In this document: in pieces, positions 23,789 through 33,784 of the stretch
Numbering within the stretch: position 1 is the stretch's first letter
How the letters are laid out: each line of letters begins with the position of its first letter
Source: a virus
Direction: 5' to 3' (one strand)
IMG/VR virus record: IMGVR_UViG_3300047557_002041
Span: 1 to 44,122 of that record
DNA: 44,122 nt
The notes under the pieces: model-generated
What the model was told of the DNA's origin: nothing
The model's input: only the letters and a program-made list of their open reading frames with translations
Database searches by the model: none
Made by a program: the position numbers and the translations under genes

Positions 23789-25631
23789 TGGCGCCCTCTT
23801 TTAATGCTTGCTGGCCAAAAAAGCCTTTGATCTTGTCCGCAAAAGTGGGTTGCTGCATATTGACCTGCTGCATCATGGCTTGTGCTTGGGGCAGAATCAG
23901 GCGGCTTATATTGCGGACCCCTTGGTTCTCGAAGACCACTTTGAGGGCTTCTGGCCAGTTTAGAATCTGTTGTAGCATAGGCTGTTGCGCAGCCATTGTC
24001 AAGGTTTGCAGCAATGCGTTGGCTTGAACTTGTTTTGTAATATTGTACGAAGCGCCCCGCATTGTGAACTTGATGTCGTTCATTAAATACGTAGGGTCGA
24101 ATACGTACTCTTCGTTGGGGTTGTCTTTCCGGCGGAAGGTTCTGGGTTCGGTATTCATTTGACGAAGCAAGTCAACCAGCATCTCTAATACAGGAGTGAT
24201 GGCTTCCTTTTCAATGGTTTTAGCGTACAAATTCAAACGTGTGTTACCGGCGTTCGCCACTTGCATGGCTACACCCGTTTTCATGTACTCAGAAGCGTTG
24301 CCGCCTGACGTTAATTCACTATCACCAGTGGCGCGGACCATCTGCATCTCAAGGTGCGCCATAATAGCGGTAGGGTCTTGATGCGTTAGCTTGGAGCTAC
24401 CTTCAGCGCGGCGTAACGTTCCGGGTTGGCGCACATGGATAACGGTATCTGCGGACATTGGGGGGAGTGTCTTCTTACCGTTCTTAGCAAAAGACACTAG
24501 GTTTTGTGTCACCAATTCCCAAGGCCGGTTATTCTCCATAGACCAGCCGTCGATGTATTGGTTCAATACGGTATCTTTAGCCGCTTGAATGCCGGTAATG
24601 GAGCTTAAGGGGGTGTGCCCGTAGATACGGTTGGTTTCAGTGGTGTAGCGGGCGATGACAAACGGCTTACTCGACATGGAGTATGGGTTTGGCTCAAAGC
24701 GGATGAGCTTATTGTTCATTACTTCTGCCACGTAGTTTTTGTAAACGGTTTGCCCGTCTACAAAATCACCCCACGCTTCGTACACTTGCACTTTGTCGCC
24801 GTACTCAGACATGGAGAATTGGTAGTTGCGGCGTGTTTCTTCTTTAATTTGTTCGCGATTAGACTCCGTATTGCTCGCAAACGAGGGGGCGGCATTAACA
24901 GCTTCCCAAGTTACGGTATACGCAGGGTTCGCCATAATTTCTTCTTTAGGCACTGGTTTTTGGAAAATGAGCGTGGCCGTCCGCACGTCTCTAGCGGTGG
25001 GGTCGATGACTGTGTATAACAGGTTTAACGGAGTAAACTTAGGGGCGTCGTAGCGCACCTCTTGGTATTCTTGGAATACAACTTCAGGTCCGCCTTCTGA
25101 TAAGGCTTGAATTTTTCTCCAACGGGGGTAGGTTTCGCGACACCATTCCAAAGACGCAATAGCGGTCCCGTACTGTACGAGGTCTCGTAAAAAGGGTACA
25201 AAATCCTGCTCAAAGTTCATGGAGTCTAAGACCCACATTAAGTAGTCTTTGACCGCTGACGTTTTGTCAGAATCAAGGCCATCGAGCGGGACGACATCGA
25301 AGAAATCGTAGTCGTTCTGCATAAGATATTGGATAATTGCGGCTACGAGCCCTTCTCTATGGGCATAGGTGTCCGTCATTTTAATTTTTGACCCAAACCG
25401 GGTTGGGGTTTTAAACTGGGTCGCGATATCGCCTTGCTCTTGAAGGCTGTACACAGGGTCAAACTGGTTGACTTGGCGGTCGATTTCTTGCCATAGGTCT
25501 TCAATACTACGGCGTTGTTGCTTCCACGTAGAGTACTGCGACGTAATAGTCTGGGCGATGCGGTCCGCCTGTTCTGCTGCCAGGTCAGCGAGCTGGACCG
25601 CTTTTACAGATTTCCAGTTGAGTTCGTTCAT
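23697..25631 (-). CDS. Portal protein
   Basis: 644 residues, the right size for a podovirus portal (P22 725, T7 536). It starts with helical segments (QADRIAQTITSQYSTWKQQRRSIEDLWQEIDR). It continues with segments typical of portals (KIKMTDTYAHREGLVAAIIQYLMQND, TPLNLLYTVIDPTARD, RYTTETNRIYGHTPLSSITGIQ, YIDGWSMENNRPWEL) and ends with helices rich in Gln/Met (AQAMMQQVNMQQP), possibly lining the crown or barrel. It forms the 12-mer entry vertex for packaging. It lies upstream of scaffold and coat. Confidence 0.85.
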   Translation of the reverse strand: MNELNWKSVKAVQLADLAAEQADRIAQTITSQYSTWKQQRRSIEDLWQEIDRQVNQFDPVYSLQEQGDIATQFKTPTRFGSKIKMTDTYAHREGLVAAIIQYLMQNDYDFFDVVPLDGLDSDKTSAVKDYLMWVLDSMNFEQDFVPFLRDLVQYGTAIASLEWCRETYPRWRKIQALSEGGPEVVFQEYQEVRYDAPKFTPLNLLYTVIDPTARDVRTATLIFQKPVPKEEIMANPAYTVTWEAVNAAPSFASNTESNREQIKEETRRNYQFSMSEYGDKVQVYEAWGDFVDGQTVYKNYVAEVMNNKLIRFEPNPYSMSSKPFVIARYTTETNRIYGHTPLSSITGIQAAKDTVLNQYIDGWSMENNRPWELVTQNLVSFAKNGKKTLPPMSADTVIHVRQPGTLRRAEGSSKLTHQDPTAIMAHLEMQMVRATGDSELTSGGNASEYMKTGVAMQVANAGNTRLNLYAKTIEKEAITPVLEMLVDLLRQMNTEPRTFRRKDNPNEEYVFDPTYLMNDIKFTMRGASYNITKQVQANALLQTLTMAAQQPMLQQILNWPEALKVVFENQGVRNISRLILPQAQAMMQQVNMQQPTFADKIKGFFGQQALKEGANAQPDTSAVGGSTVSQVGGEGQVSPFAPVQ

Positions 25632-28600
25632 TAGTCGCCCTTTATCCGCGTTTTTAACTTGTTCTCATTGTACTTAGGGTACTTGTCTTTGATGCGTTGT
25701 TTTAAACGCTCATATTGCGATTGTACCTGCTGCCGTTGTCCGGGGTCTTCGGTTGTTTGCATCTTAGTATAGTAGTTTTTGGCTTCTTGCACCAATTTTT
25801 TAGACGGCAATGCGTTATCGCCTTTTACTTTACCTTTACGCAACTCTTTAACCAAAGCTGATATAACTGCGTCACCTTTAGCTTTAGCGTCTTGGGCGGC
25901 TAACTCTGGGTACTTATCCGCAAGCTGTTGCACTTTAGCGGTGAGATCTTCTTTGGGTAGGTCTTTAGCCAACTTACTAAGAGCTTGACGGTCTGCGGTG
26001 TAATTGTCAATGGCTTGTTTTTGTTTAGATCCTTTTAAAAAGACGTTTGCGTAAGCGTCAAAACCAGAACGCACCACAGGGTAGCCTTGTTTCTGAGTAA
26101 CGCCACCAGCGCCGTGTGTCTCAACCGCAGCGTCTGTTAAACGCGCCATTAAATACGTTGCTGGTGCGGCGGCTGGTGTAAGCGAGGCAGTTAAAGCTAC
26201 AGGATCAGCTAGTGCGTGCACACCTGCTTGCATTTTACGCACCAAGTCTGCGTCTTCGTCTGTCAGCACTGCGGTCGCTGTATTTGCTTTATCAAACCAC
26301 GTCATCATACCCGGGGCTTGTATAAGCGGTTGGTTAAATTGTGGGCCAACCGGGATGTCCGTAAAATTCAACCATGTTGCGTCTAAAGCGTTTGCCGGAG
26401 TGGGGGCATCTCGCATTGCTTGAAATTTATCTGCTTGATCTGGAAAAGTAGTGATTAAAGTATTGTAAACGCGAGGGTCGGCTAACGCTTGTCCGCCCCC
26501 AAAAAGGTATTTAAAACCAATGTAGCGCAGCAACCCTGCTCTTTGATTTTTGGCTAGCCATAAAACACGCTCGGCTTCGTTTAACCCTGCGCGCATAAAT
26601 GGAAAAGCAGCAGCGGCGGGCGTACGCATTACTGGGCGGGCTGTGTAAGTCGACCACGACGGAGATACTTGGGATAACTTGCGGTGCGCTTCAGCCATAA
26701 TTTCATTACGAGTTGCGTAAGAGTTACGGAGTTGTTGCGTGGATTCACCTTGCAGCGCTCTTCGTACTAACGATCCTTTTTTAAACACTTGCTCGTAGGT
26801 TAAACCGCGCGCTTTTAGTTCTTCTGTTACAGCGGCGTACAAGTACGCCGCGCGTATGTATTTTTCTGCCGCAATAATGGGGTTCTCTGGTCGAGTTAAT
26901 TGTTTACCGTAAAGTTCCGCAATTTGTTGCGCTGCATCTACATCTGTCACACCAGCCATATGATTGGCAAAATGGCGCCCGTTTTTAGTAAAGCCTACAC
27001 CTACTAAACTTTTGCTTAATGTAGAAACGGGTAAATCTGAGGCTCCAAAAAATAAAGGTATGTTGTTGCCTACAACGTTGACTCGGCCTTGCAACACAGC
27101 AGCTTGCCATCGCGCGGACGCGCGTAAAAGTTCCCGTGTCCCGACATCCATAGGGTTACCAAGCCCCACATCCACCATTGTTTCCGCTGCTTGGCGAAGG
27201 CTGGGGTTTTCGGATTGTAAAAGCGGGAGCACTTTATTGATAGGGGCATCTGGGCGCAGCACGTATTTAGCGCCGTCCCACTCAACGGGGGCGAACGATG
27301 CTTGGCGAATTAGGCGGTCGATGTGCTTTAGCATGGATTCGCCAGCAGTCTCGTTAGCGCGAGCTGCCTTCGGGGCGCCGCGTTTAAAAAACGCACTGGA
27401 TTTAATAGCGCTTTCTTTAGGCGATGTTACTACAGCACCTGTCTTTGGGTCGATTACAAACGGTAGGTTCTCAGTATTTGCATACTCCTGAGCGTAGTAA
27501 TTTTTGTTTCCTTTAAACCCTATAACAGTCGGTAATGTTTCACGCAAAACATCAAGTTCTTTTACATAAGCCGCTACATCATCAGGAATACCATATTGAA
27601 CAGCAAGATCAACTTGGCCTCGATGAAGGGTGCCTACTTCATTTTCCATTAAAGCTTTTTTAACTGCGGCATCTACAGGGGTGCCTTTAATTTTAGAGCC
27701 TATCTTGTCCTCCATATGCGCTAAGACAGTCATAAGTTCTGGGCGTAATAGGCTATCATTACCCATAGCTACGGCTGCGGCTTGAATAGCGTCGTCACCT
27801 AGCACATGTGCCGAGTCCATGAACGCTCGCGTAGCAAGAGGGACCAGTGGCATATGATTAGCAACCCATTCCGTTGCCGACTTGGCTATCGCGCCGGGTA
27901 AATCTAATAAAGCCCCAGTATTTAAATGGCCGGATTGTGCGGCTCTAACTACCGGGCCTTTTTTTTTTCTCTCCTCGGCAATTACTTGGCGCATCTGTGC
28001 AACTAGTTTATCTTCGGCTTCTTGCTTCATTAACGAAGCCATTTTAGCTTCTTGCACCGATTGAGCGACCCAAGCGTCCATTGCTTGCTGCTGCTGCGTC
28101 GCTTTGCCAACTTGGTTCGCCTTGATGGCTTGCATACCTTGCTGGACTTGCTGTATCCAAGCAGCCTCCGCTTGCTGTTTCTGCGCAGCCGAAAGCTGTT
28201 GGTTCGCCCTGATCTCAGCAACGCCTTGCTGGGCTTTCTGCACCCAAGCGTCCATCGCTTGCTGTTGCTGCGCGGATAAAGCGTCTGCGGTCGGTGTCGC
28301 AGGCATAGGAGAGGGCTCATATTGTTGAAGCTGTTGCATCTCAGCATTTAGCTGACGCTGCCGTGCTTCTATAGGTAAATTACCGGCATCTGTAACAACA
28401 GAAGGGGGTGCGCTAGACACTTCCGGTAGTAAATTGTGAGTTTGCTGGACGTTGCCGCGCAACAAACGGACTTCCCCAGAAGGGCCGTATTCAATGTCAG
28501 GTACTAGGCCGCCCATACCGCGACGTGCAGTAGGCTCATAACGCATACCCTCAGGTATTTGCATATTCTCAGGCATAGCGCCAGATGAAACTTTAATTCC

Positions 28601-29344
28601 TGACGGGTCTGTCGTCATTGGCGTGTCTGGTAAATAACGCTCTTGTGCTAGCTCGTCTACTGCACTTGCGCGGCCTGTTAATCGACGGGCGACTCCGGGT
28701 ATTTTGCTAGCGGCGGCTAGACTTATTGGAATGCCTGCGCCTAATGCGGTGCTTAGTCCGGGGTTTAATAAGCCTTCGGCCATGACGTCTTGACCGGCAG
28801 CCGCACGTTCTACGGCACGGTTGACTACGTCTGTTCCATAACCTAACGCGGCGTTTGCAGCAATTGTAGGCAATGCGCCACCTGCTTGGACAAAGGGTAC
28901 AGCCCCGGCGACGCCTGTCGTAAACGCTGGGAGCGTAGTATTTAAAGGGGTTTGTTGTACATTAGCGTCTTTAAGCTCGTCTTCCCGCCGTGCAAGTTCA
29001 TAAGCGCCAATTAACGTAGCTGCGGCTGGGATTGTAGCCCCTCCTGTAAAAGGTGCCATAGCGGCTCCAGCAACCCCAATGCCTATTTCTGGTAGCCGGT
29101 CGCCTAGAAAACCAGCAGGGCCGTATTCTTGTTGCGTCTGGTCAGTCCAAGGGAAGGCTACGGAATTAACTACGCCTTTGCCAAAATCCTGCGCGGCTTG
29201 GCCTACATTACCTAACATATCTTGTGCAGATTGCTGCCAAGAAATACCAGCTTGTTTTGGTTGTGCTGCTGGAGCTGGAAGCGCTTCTTGGATGTTAAAT
29301 TGCTTTGAATATGCTGCCGCTTCAGCGGGGCTTAATTCTTTCAT
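25631..29344 (-). CDS. Large internal virion (ejection) protein, T7 gp16-like position
   Basis: 1,237 residues. The N-terminal 230 residues alternate Gly/Ala-rich hydrophobic stretches (GIGVAGAAMAPFTGGATIPAAATLIGA; AVPFVQAGGALPTIAANAALGYG), as in membrane-penetrating ejection proteins. Residues about 355-440 hold three Gln-rich helical repeats (QQQAMDAWV...). The rest is mostly helical to a lysine-rich end (QSQYERLKQRIKDKYPKYNENKLKTRIKGD). It should leave the capsid with the DNA and form the cell-envelope channel. Unlike T7 gp16, no lytic transglycosylase motif is seen. Confidence 0.8.
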   Translation of the reverse strand: MKELSPAEAAAYSKQFNIQEALPAPAAQPKQAGISWQQSAQDMLGNVGQAAQDFGKGVVNSVAFPWTDQTQQEYGPAGFLGDRLPEIGIGVAGAAMAPFTGGATIPAAATLIGAYELARREDELKDANVQQTPLNTTLPAFTTGVAGAVPFVQAGGALPTIAANAALGYGTDVVNRAVERAAAGQDVMAEGLLNPGLSTALGAGIPISLAAASKIPGVARRLTGRASAVDELAQERYLPDTPMTTDPSGIKVSSGAMPENMQIPEGMRYEPTARRGMGGLVPDIEYGPSGEVRLLRGNVQQTHNLLPEVSSAPPSVVTDAGNLPIEARQRQLNAEMQQLQQYEPSPMPATPTADALSAQQQQAMDAWVQKAQQGVAEIRANQQLSAAQKQQAEAAWIQQVQQGMQAIKANQVGKATQQQQAMDAWVAQSVQEAKMASLMKQEAEDKLVAQMRQVIAEERKKKGPVVRAAQSGHLNTGALLDLPGAIAKSATEWVANHMPLVPLATRAFMDSAHVLGDDAIQAAAVAMGNDSLLRPELMTVLAHMEDKIGSKIKGTPVDAAVKKALMENEVGTLHRGQVDLAVQYGIPDDVAAYVKELDVLRETLPTVIGFKGNKNYYAQEYANTENLPFVIDPKTGAVVTSPKESAIKSSAFFKRGAPKAARANETAGESMLKHIDRLIRQASFAPVEWDGAKYVLRPDAPINKVLPLLQSENPSLRQAAETMVDVGLGNPMDVGTRELLRASARWQAAVLQGRVNVVGNNIPLFFGASDLPVSTLSKSLVGVGFTKNGRHFANHMAGVTDVDAAQQIAELYGKQLTRPENPIIAAEKYIRAAYLYAAVTEELKARGLTYEQVFKKGSLVRRALQGESTQQLRNSYATRNEIMAEAHRKLSQVSPSWSTYTARPVMRTPAAAAFPFMRAGLNEAERVLWLAKNQRAGLLRYIGFKYLFGGGQALADPRVYNTLITTFPDQADKFQAMRDAPTPANALDATWLNFTDIPVGPQFNQPLIQAPGMMTWFDKANTATAVLTDEDADLVRKMQAGVHALADPVALTASLTPAAAPATYLMARLTDAAVETHGAGGVTQKQGYPVVRSGFDAYANVFLKGSKQKQAIDNYTADRQALSKLAKDLPKEDLTAKVQQLADKYPELAAQDAKAKGDAVISALVKELRKGKVKGDNALPSKKLVQEAKNYYTKMQTTEDPGQRQQVQSQYERLKQRIKDKYPKYNENKLKTRIKGD

Positions 29345-30642
29345 TATGTATCATCCCCCGGCTTTACAAGTACGGCATTTACGGGTTTTCCTTGATAAAA
29401 AAGGCGGCCATCGGGGTATTTTACAATATTTGCATAGGGCACATTTCTGCCTGCTGTGTCGCGGTAGAAGGTAATGCCGCCACCTTTCATGCCTGCACGC
29501 AGGTTAGCAGCGTCTTCAGGGGATATAAAAGGTGCAACTTGGGAAATGTTATCTGGTTTTGGGCCTCGCGCGGCGGCGCGGCCTTCTTCTATATTGCGGT
29601 AGGCACTCGCGTTGCGTGAACTAATCATGGAGCTGCGTTCACCGGGGCCGTAACGGCGGTCTAACTGCGTATCTAATTCAGTGTTAGCGGCAGAAGCTAG
29701 GTCTTTACGCGCGCCGACACCAGCGGTGTAATCGGCTACAGGCACTTGTTCCTGCATCCGGCTTTCTTGCTGTAAATCTAGCAATTCTTTAGGCGTAAAT
29801 GCACCGTATCCAGCATCAACTAAATCCATGCCGTAAGGAATGTTTGCAGAAGGTACGGTTGTTTCAGCTACGTTGCCTTGTAACGGCTGCTGTTCATAAG
29901 GGTTTGAGCCGTAGTCTTGAGCGTAGGGCTCCACCATCGGCTGTTGGACTTGCTGTTGTGGTAAAGGTTGTACTTGAAGCGGAGGCATCGGCGCTTGCTG
30001 TTGAGGCTGAGCTTGAGGGGATTTTATACGCTCTGCTAGTGCTTGGATACCCGCCTTGCGTTGCTCTCCAGCCCTACGCGCTGCTGCTTGCTCTGCCCGG
30101 ATACGCTGCCCTGCTAAATAATCATTGCGCGCGGCAAGGGTTCGCTCCCCTACAGCGTCAACAGTGGGGGCTACGTTTAAACGATAATACTCTGGAGACA
30201 TGGCTGTTGGTAGGTCGCCATAATAAGGGGCCCCCTCTACACGGGCTTTGTCCTTTAAAGCGTTGTTTGTATATTGTTGTTGTTGGTTAAATAATGCGTT
30301 GTTTTCAAGCATTAAACGACGTTCTTCAGCCTGCCGTAATCGAGCAGCTTCATCTGCCTTTTTGAACATTCTATTTGCTTGCCACGCTGCCCCAGCACCT
30401 TGCAATGCGTTTTGAAACTGGTTGGCGTACATCATCGACGGGTGCATGGTCGAAGACATTTGAAATGTATTATTTGGTATCTGAGACATTAACGCTTGCT
30501 GCATTTGATATTGCAGCATAGGGTCTGCGCCCATAATATTAGTTACAGGCATGTAAGATTCGCCATAATTACGAACCGCTTGTTTCTCAGCGGTTGTTTC
30601 TGGCGGGCCAGCAATATTAAAATTTTGAAATCGTTGCGGCAT
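29344..30642 (-). CDS. Internal virion protein, T7 gp15-like position
   Basis: 432 residues, Gln/Ala/Met-rich and helical (LQYQMQQALMSQ, WQANRMFKKADEAARLRQAEERRLMLENN, QAAARRAGEQRKAGIQALAERI), with a Gln/Pro-rich linker in the middle (PQQQAPMPPLQVQPLPQQQ). The position between the gp14-like and gp16-like genes makes it a second ejection protein. The stop overlaps the next start (TAATG on the coding strand). Confidence 0.75.
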   Translation of the reverse strand: MPQRFQNFNIAGPPETTAEKQAVRNYGESYMPVTNIMGADPMLQYQMQQALMSQIPNNTFQMSSTMHPSMMYANQFQNALQGAGAAWQANRMFKKADEAARLRQAEERRLMLENNALFNQQQQYTNNALKDKARVEGAPYYGDLPTAMSPEYYRLNVAPTVDAVGERTLAARNDYLAGQRIRAEQAAARRAGEQRKAGIQALAERIKSPQAQPQQQAPMPPLQVQPLPQQQVQQPMVEPYAQDYGSNPYEQQPLQGNVAETTVPSANIPYGMDLVDAGYGAFTPKELLDLQQESRMQEQVPVADYTAGVGARKDLASAANTELDTQLDRRYGPGERSSMISSRNASAYRNIEEGRAAARGPKPDNISQVAPFISPEDAANLRAGMKGGGITFYRDTAGRNVPYANIVKYPDGRLFYQGKPVNAVLVKPGDDT

Positions 30643-30652
30643 TTAGAATTCC

Positions 30653-31417
30653 TTACATCGAGCCTATTGCGCCACCTAAACCAGCGCCTGCTTGTGCACC
30701 TAGCATTGGATTACCAAAAAAGGCGCCTATTGTTCCGCCTGCTATACCGCCAAGCACAGACCCCATACCACCACCACGAGATGCTGCATACTGGGCTGAT
30801 GCTAATTGGTTATTAAAATTATTAACTTGGGCCGCGTTGTAATTGCCTAAACCTTGTACATAATTGCCGAAGTTGGCGGAGCCTCCTTGTTGGAGGTCTT
30901 TAAGAGCAATCATAGGCGCGTAGGCAGCACTTACTTGCTGAGCGGCTTGGCCTTGTAGTAAACCTAAACGCGCTAACTCACGATCAAGCGCAGCTTGGCC
31001 GCTGTCGTAAATGGTTTTCTCAAGACCAGCACGCTGCACTGCTTGTTTGTTAGCGGCATCTTCCATCGTAAGTGCGCCAAACGTAGATTTGTAACGGTTG
31101 CCTAATTGCGCACGCGCTTGGCCAATTATTTTGTTGCGTTCTGACTCAAACGCCGGAATCATCGCAGAACGATATACATCTTCCTGCTCTTGGCGGATAG
31201 CGTAAGGATTCTGTATGTAATCTAATTGCTGTCCGTATAAACCTTGCTGTTGTTCAGCTTGGGTTCTAGCTAACCCTTGAAACGGGACGTCACTGAATGT
31301 GTAACCATTTTTTGATTTGTTCCACAATACATTCCCAAGGTCGGTATACGTACTTGGGGGAGGCGGTGGTTTGATTAGTTTCGGGGCTTTTGGGGATTTC
31401 GATTTGCCCTTGCTCAT
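30653..31417 (-). CDS. Internal virion protein, T7 gp14-like
   Basis: From ATG 31417, 254 residues; an upstream in-frame ATG at 31426 would add three residues. The basic Pro/Lys N-terminus is followed by a long helical body (ALDRELARLGLLQGQAAQQV), and the end is a glycine-rich hydrophobic tail (GSVLGGIAGGTIGAFFGNP..., AGAGLGGAIGSM), a pattern typical of gp14-like proteins that line the outer-membrane channel. The N-terminus is encoded in DNA shared with the preceding gene over more than 120 bases. Confidence 0.78.
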   Translation of the reverse strand: MSKGKSKSPKAPKLIKPPPPPSTYTDLGNVLWNKSKNGYTFSDVPFQGLARTQAEQQQGLYGQQLDYIQNPYAIRQEQEDVYRSAMIPAFESERNKIIGQARAQLGNRYKSTFGALTMEDAANKQAVQRAGLEKTIYDSGQAALDRELARLGLLQGQAAQQVSAAYAPMIALKDLQQGGSANFGNYVQGLGNYNAAQVNNFNNQLASAQYAASRGGGMGSVLGGIAGGTIGAFFGNPMLGAQAGAGLGGAIGSM

Positions 31418-31970
31418 AACTTTCAACCTTTATGCTATGCAGAGTCTCTATCAGTTTAGCATATTCACTGCGGGTGCAACGCCATTCCCACAACGGCAAA
31501 AAGCCGTGCTTAGAATGGTAGACTTCGGACAGGTTGGGGTTAAAAGTACCTAACGGTAAGCGAGTAAAAAAGTAAGGGTTGATGGTGCCGTGTATCCAAA
31601 CCTGCTCAATAGCGTCGTTAAACGCCTGTGTAACCCCTGCTACGATGCCATTTACCGCGTAACGTTCAGACCCACGCTGGCAAACAAAGTGGAGTTCTTT
31701 GATGGGGGCAACGGCGGTGTTATCGTGACACGAAACTTCGTCGGCCCAATACAGACCAATGAACACAGGTTTATTGTCAGCAACAGTTCCTGCAAGCCAC
31801 AGACGGTCCGCTATGCTGTCTAATAGTTCATCAGGTGTCAAATATGACCAAGTATGCGTTATGACGTCCCAGCGGTCACACAGACAGCTCAAAATCGACT
31901 GTCGGTGGTGTTGGCGATAAGGGATCAACGTCACTGGGTATTTTAATAACCGCTTCAAGACCGCCTGCAT
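31290..31970 (-). CDS. GNAT-fold virion-associated protein (T7 gp13-like position)
   Basis: 226 residues. The middle (LTPDELLDSIADRLWLAGTVADNKPVFIGLYWADE..., ELHFVCQRG, VNGIVAGVTQAFNDAI, GTINPYFFTRLP, LSEVYHSKHGFLPLWEWRCTR) reads like the GNAT-type fold found in podovirus gp13-like internal core proteins. In T7 this gene also precedes gp14. Acetyl-CoA-binding residues are not clear, so enzyme activity is doubtful. It overlaps both neighbours by about 95 and 128 bases. Confidence 0.65.
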   Translation of the reverse strand: MQAVLKRLLKYPVTLIPYRQHHRQSILSCLCDRWDVITHTWSYLTPDELLDSIADRLWLAGTVADNKPVFIGLYWADEVSCHDNTAVAPIKELHFVCQRGSERYAVNGIVAGVTQAFNDAIEQVWIHGTINPYFFTRLPLGTFNPNLSEVYHSKHGFLPLWEWRCTRSEYAKLIETLHSIKVESYEQGQIEIPKSPETNQTTASPKYVYRPWECIVEQIKKWLHIQ

Positions 31971-32256
31971 GGACTAAGTACTCCCCTTCATACATTATCT
32001 GCTGCCCACTAATCGGTTCCCCGTAAGGTTCCATTGTGGTTGGGTTGTACAAACTACACAAAATGTAGTCATTTTCATGCATTTCAGACGCTAAAACAGA
32101 ATATTGGTCTGAAAACTTAGGGAGTTTTAGCACTTTACCCACCATTAAAGGGGTTAAAGTGGGCTCTACAACGATTAACTGGTTACGTAACCAGTGCGTA
32201 TCCCACGGCACAGCGTGTATATGTAATAAATCAGGACGTAAAGAGTCGAATTTCAT
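31876..32256 (-). CDS. Hypothetical late protein, 126 aa
   Basis: Starts at ATG 32256 behind TAGAGGG (11 bases after the TerL stop). A longer frame to 32292 would overlap TerL. The sequence is beta-prone (QLIVVEPTLTPLMVGKVLKLPKF, IMYEGEYLVHAGGLEAVIKIP), ending PTPPTVDFELSV. It is between TerL and the gp13-like gene. No family recognised. Confidence 0.65.
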   Translation of the reverse strand: MKFDSLRPDLLHIHAVPWDTHWLRNQLIVVEPTLTPLMVGKVLKLPKFSDQYSVLASEMHENDYILCSLYNPTTMEPYGEPISGQQIMYEGEYLVHAGGLEAVIKIPSDVDPLSPTPPTVDFELSV

Positions 32257-32266
32257 ACAATGCCCT

Positions 32267-33784
32267 CTAATAACCAGTGTACGGATTAACATTTGTTTTT
32301 GGAATAGCTACCACAGAAAGCTCTGCCCCAAAAGTTGGGAAGACGGGCGAGCCGTTCATAAGATAGTGTACAGGATAACGGGCTGCATCGCCAACGTGTT
32401 CATAATCGCCATCTTTAAGCCATTCTTCTTTAGGCTCTCCCACTTTGCGTTCTGAGTAAACCAAACCTGTAGAAATGGCCTCTAAGAGCCATAAACAATC
32501 AGGGTGGTCGGATATTTGGAAGCCGCCGCGCCGGTGCATAAACGAGCGCATGATTTGAATACCGGGCGCTATTTTTTGGTACTCGGTAATCGGCCATTGG
32601 TTTGTGACGTAAGAGATTTCCTCTACGGCGGTTGTGCCTGTAAAATCATCTTGTTTGCGGGCTGCAACGTCGGCATAAACTTCTAAAGAAAAGCCGGGGA
32701 AGGTGCGTTGTATTTTTGTCCAGCATTTTTGTACGAAAAGTGGGAAAGTTATTTCACGGGTGCCCTTATATGCGCGAATGTAAGTCAGGCGCATCAAATC
32801 CATGTCTAATTGGCCCACCACGCACGCCTTATTAAGGCCGGGGTCAAAGCACACAAATAGGGGGTAATTTGGGTTTAATTCTAATTCTTCATCCTTTTTA
32901 ACATGGTCGTTGTAAGAAAAATCGTTGGAAAAGACGGCTTCACCAGCGAGCTTACGAGGTTGCCCTAAATAGTGTTCTTTAAAGTATTCGTCCCCTTTTC
33001 CTAGAGCTTTGAGCTGCGCCTTAATAGCATCGATATTTTTACGTAGGAACGGGGAAACGTGGTATGTAAAAGAGGCGGCAAAATCATGTTTATTAGGGTC
33101 ACGACGCTGCTCGAAAGCGGTTTTAAATAGGTAATGGTAAAAGTTACCGGTGTAGCCGGTTGGAGAATTAGGGTCGCGCTTACCTTCACCTAAAAAAGTG
33201 CTGGCGCAAACCACAATACCGCCTGTTTTACCTACACGAGCTACTGCTTCAGCATAGATAGTATTAGGTTGCTTGTCGTATTTGGATAATTCGTCCAGAA
33301 TAACCACTTGGCAAGGATTACCCGTAATGGCTTTAATGGAGTGAGGGACAGCTTTTAGTCGAGATCTTGTAGCAGCCACGCGGAGCTCGCCATCGGACAC
33401 CGAATCAATATCCAGCTCACGGAGCGCCGGGACCTTATGGCAAGAAATGAAACGGTCCTTAACATCGGTCAGAATCCTTTTGGATTGCTCATCGTTTGTG
33501 GATAGCAGTAGGACGCGCTGCCCCGGAAAAGCGTAAAGGCAAGTGGCGGCAATAAGGGCCATGCCTAAAGACTTGCCTGACTGGGAAGGGGCTTGGAACT
33601 TTGTAAAACGGTACATGCCTGCAAGAATGAGCATTGCCCGTTGGAATGGAAGCAACGGAAAAGTGCGTTCGCTTTCATGCAGCGTAGATTGGTCGAACAT
33701 AGCGTTGGCGGCATCGAGTAGCCAGAACGGGTTTTGCCCGTCAATCAGTATGTTCTGGTGCGGTGACGTGGTCGATAAAGGCAT
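32267..33784 (-). CDS. terL: Terminase large subunit
   Basis: 505 residues with all expected motifs: Walker A APSQSGKS (65-72), Walker B VVILDE (to 165), and the RNase H-like nuclease triad D313 (CFDPG), D371 (DVAARK) and D465 (HVGDAARY). It drives DNA into the head and cuts it. It overlaps the small subunit gene by 44 bases. Family type (headful or cos) cannot be told without alignment. Confidence 0.95.
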   Translation of the reverse strand: MPLSTTSPHQNILIDGQNPFWLLDAANAMFDQSTLHESERTFPLLPFQRAMLILAGMYRFTKFQAPSQSGKSLGMALIAATCLYAFPGQRVLLLSTNDEQSKRILTDVKDRFISCHKVPALRELDIDSVSDGELRVAATRSRLKAVPHSIKAITGNPCQVVILDELSKYDKQPNTIYAEAVARVGKTGGIVVCASTFLGEGKRDPNSPTGYTGNFYHYLFKTAFEQRRDPNKHDFAASFTYHVSPFLRKNIDAIKAQLKALGKGDEYFKEHYLGQPRKLAGEAVFSNDFSYNDHVKKDEELELNPNYPLFVCFDPGLNKACVVGQLDMDLMRLTYIRAYKGTREITFPLFVQKCWTKIQRTFPGFSLEVYADVAARKQDDFTGTTAVEEISYVTNQWPITEYQKIAPGIQIMRSFMHRRGGFQISDHPDCLWLLEAISTGLVYSERKVGEPKEEWLKDGDYEHVGDAARYPVHYLMNGSPVFPTFGAELSVVAIPKTNVNPYTGY

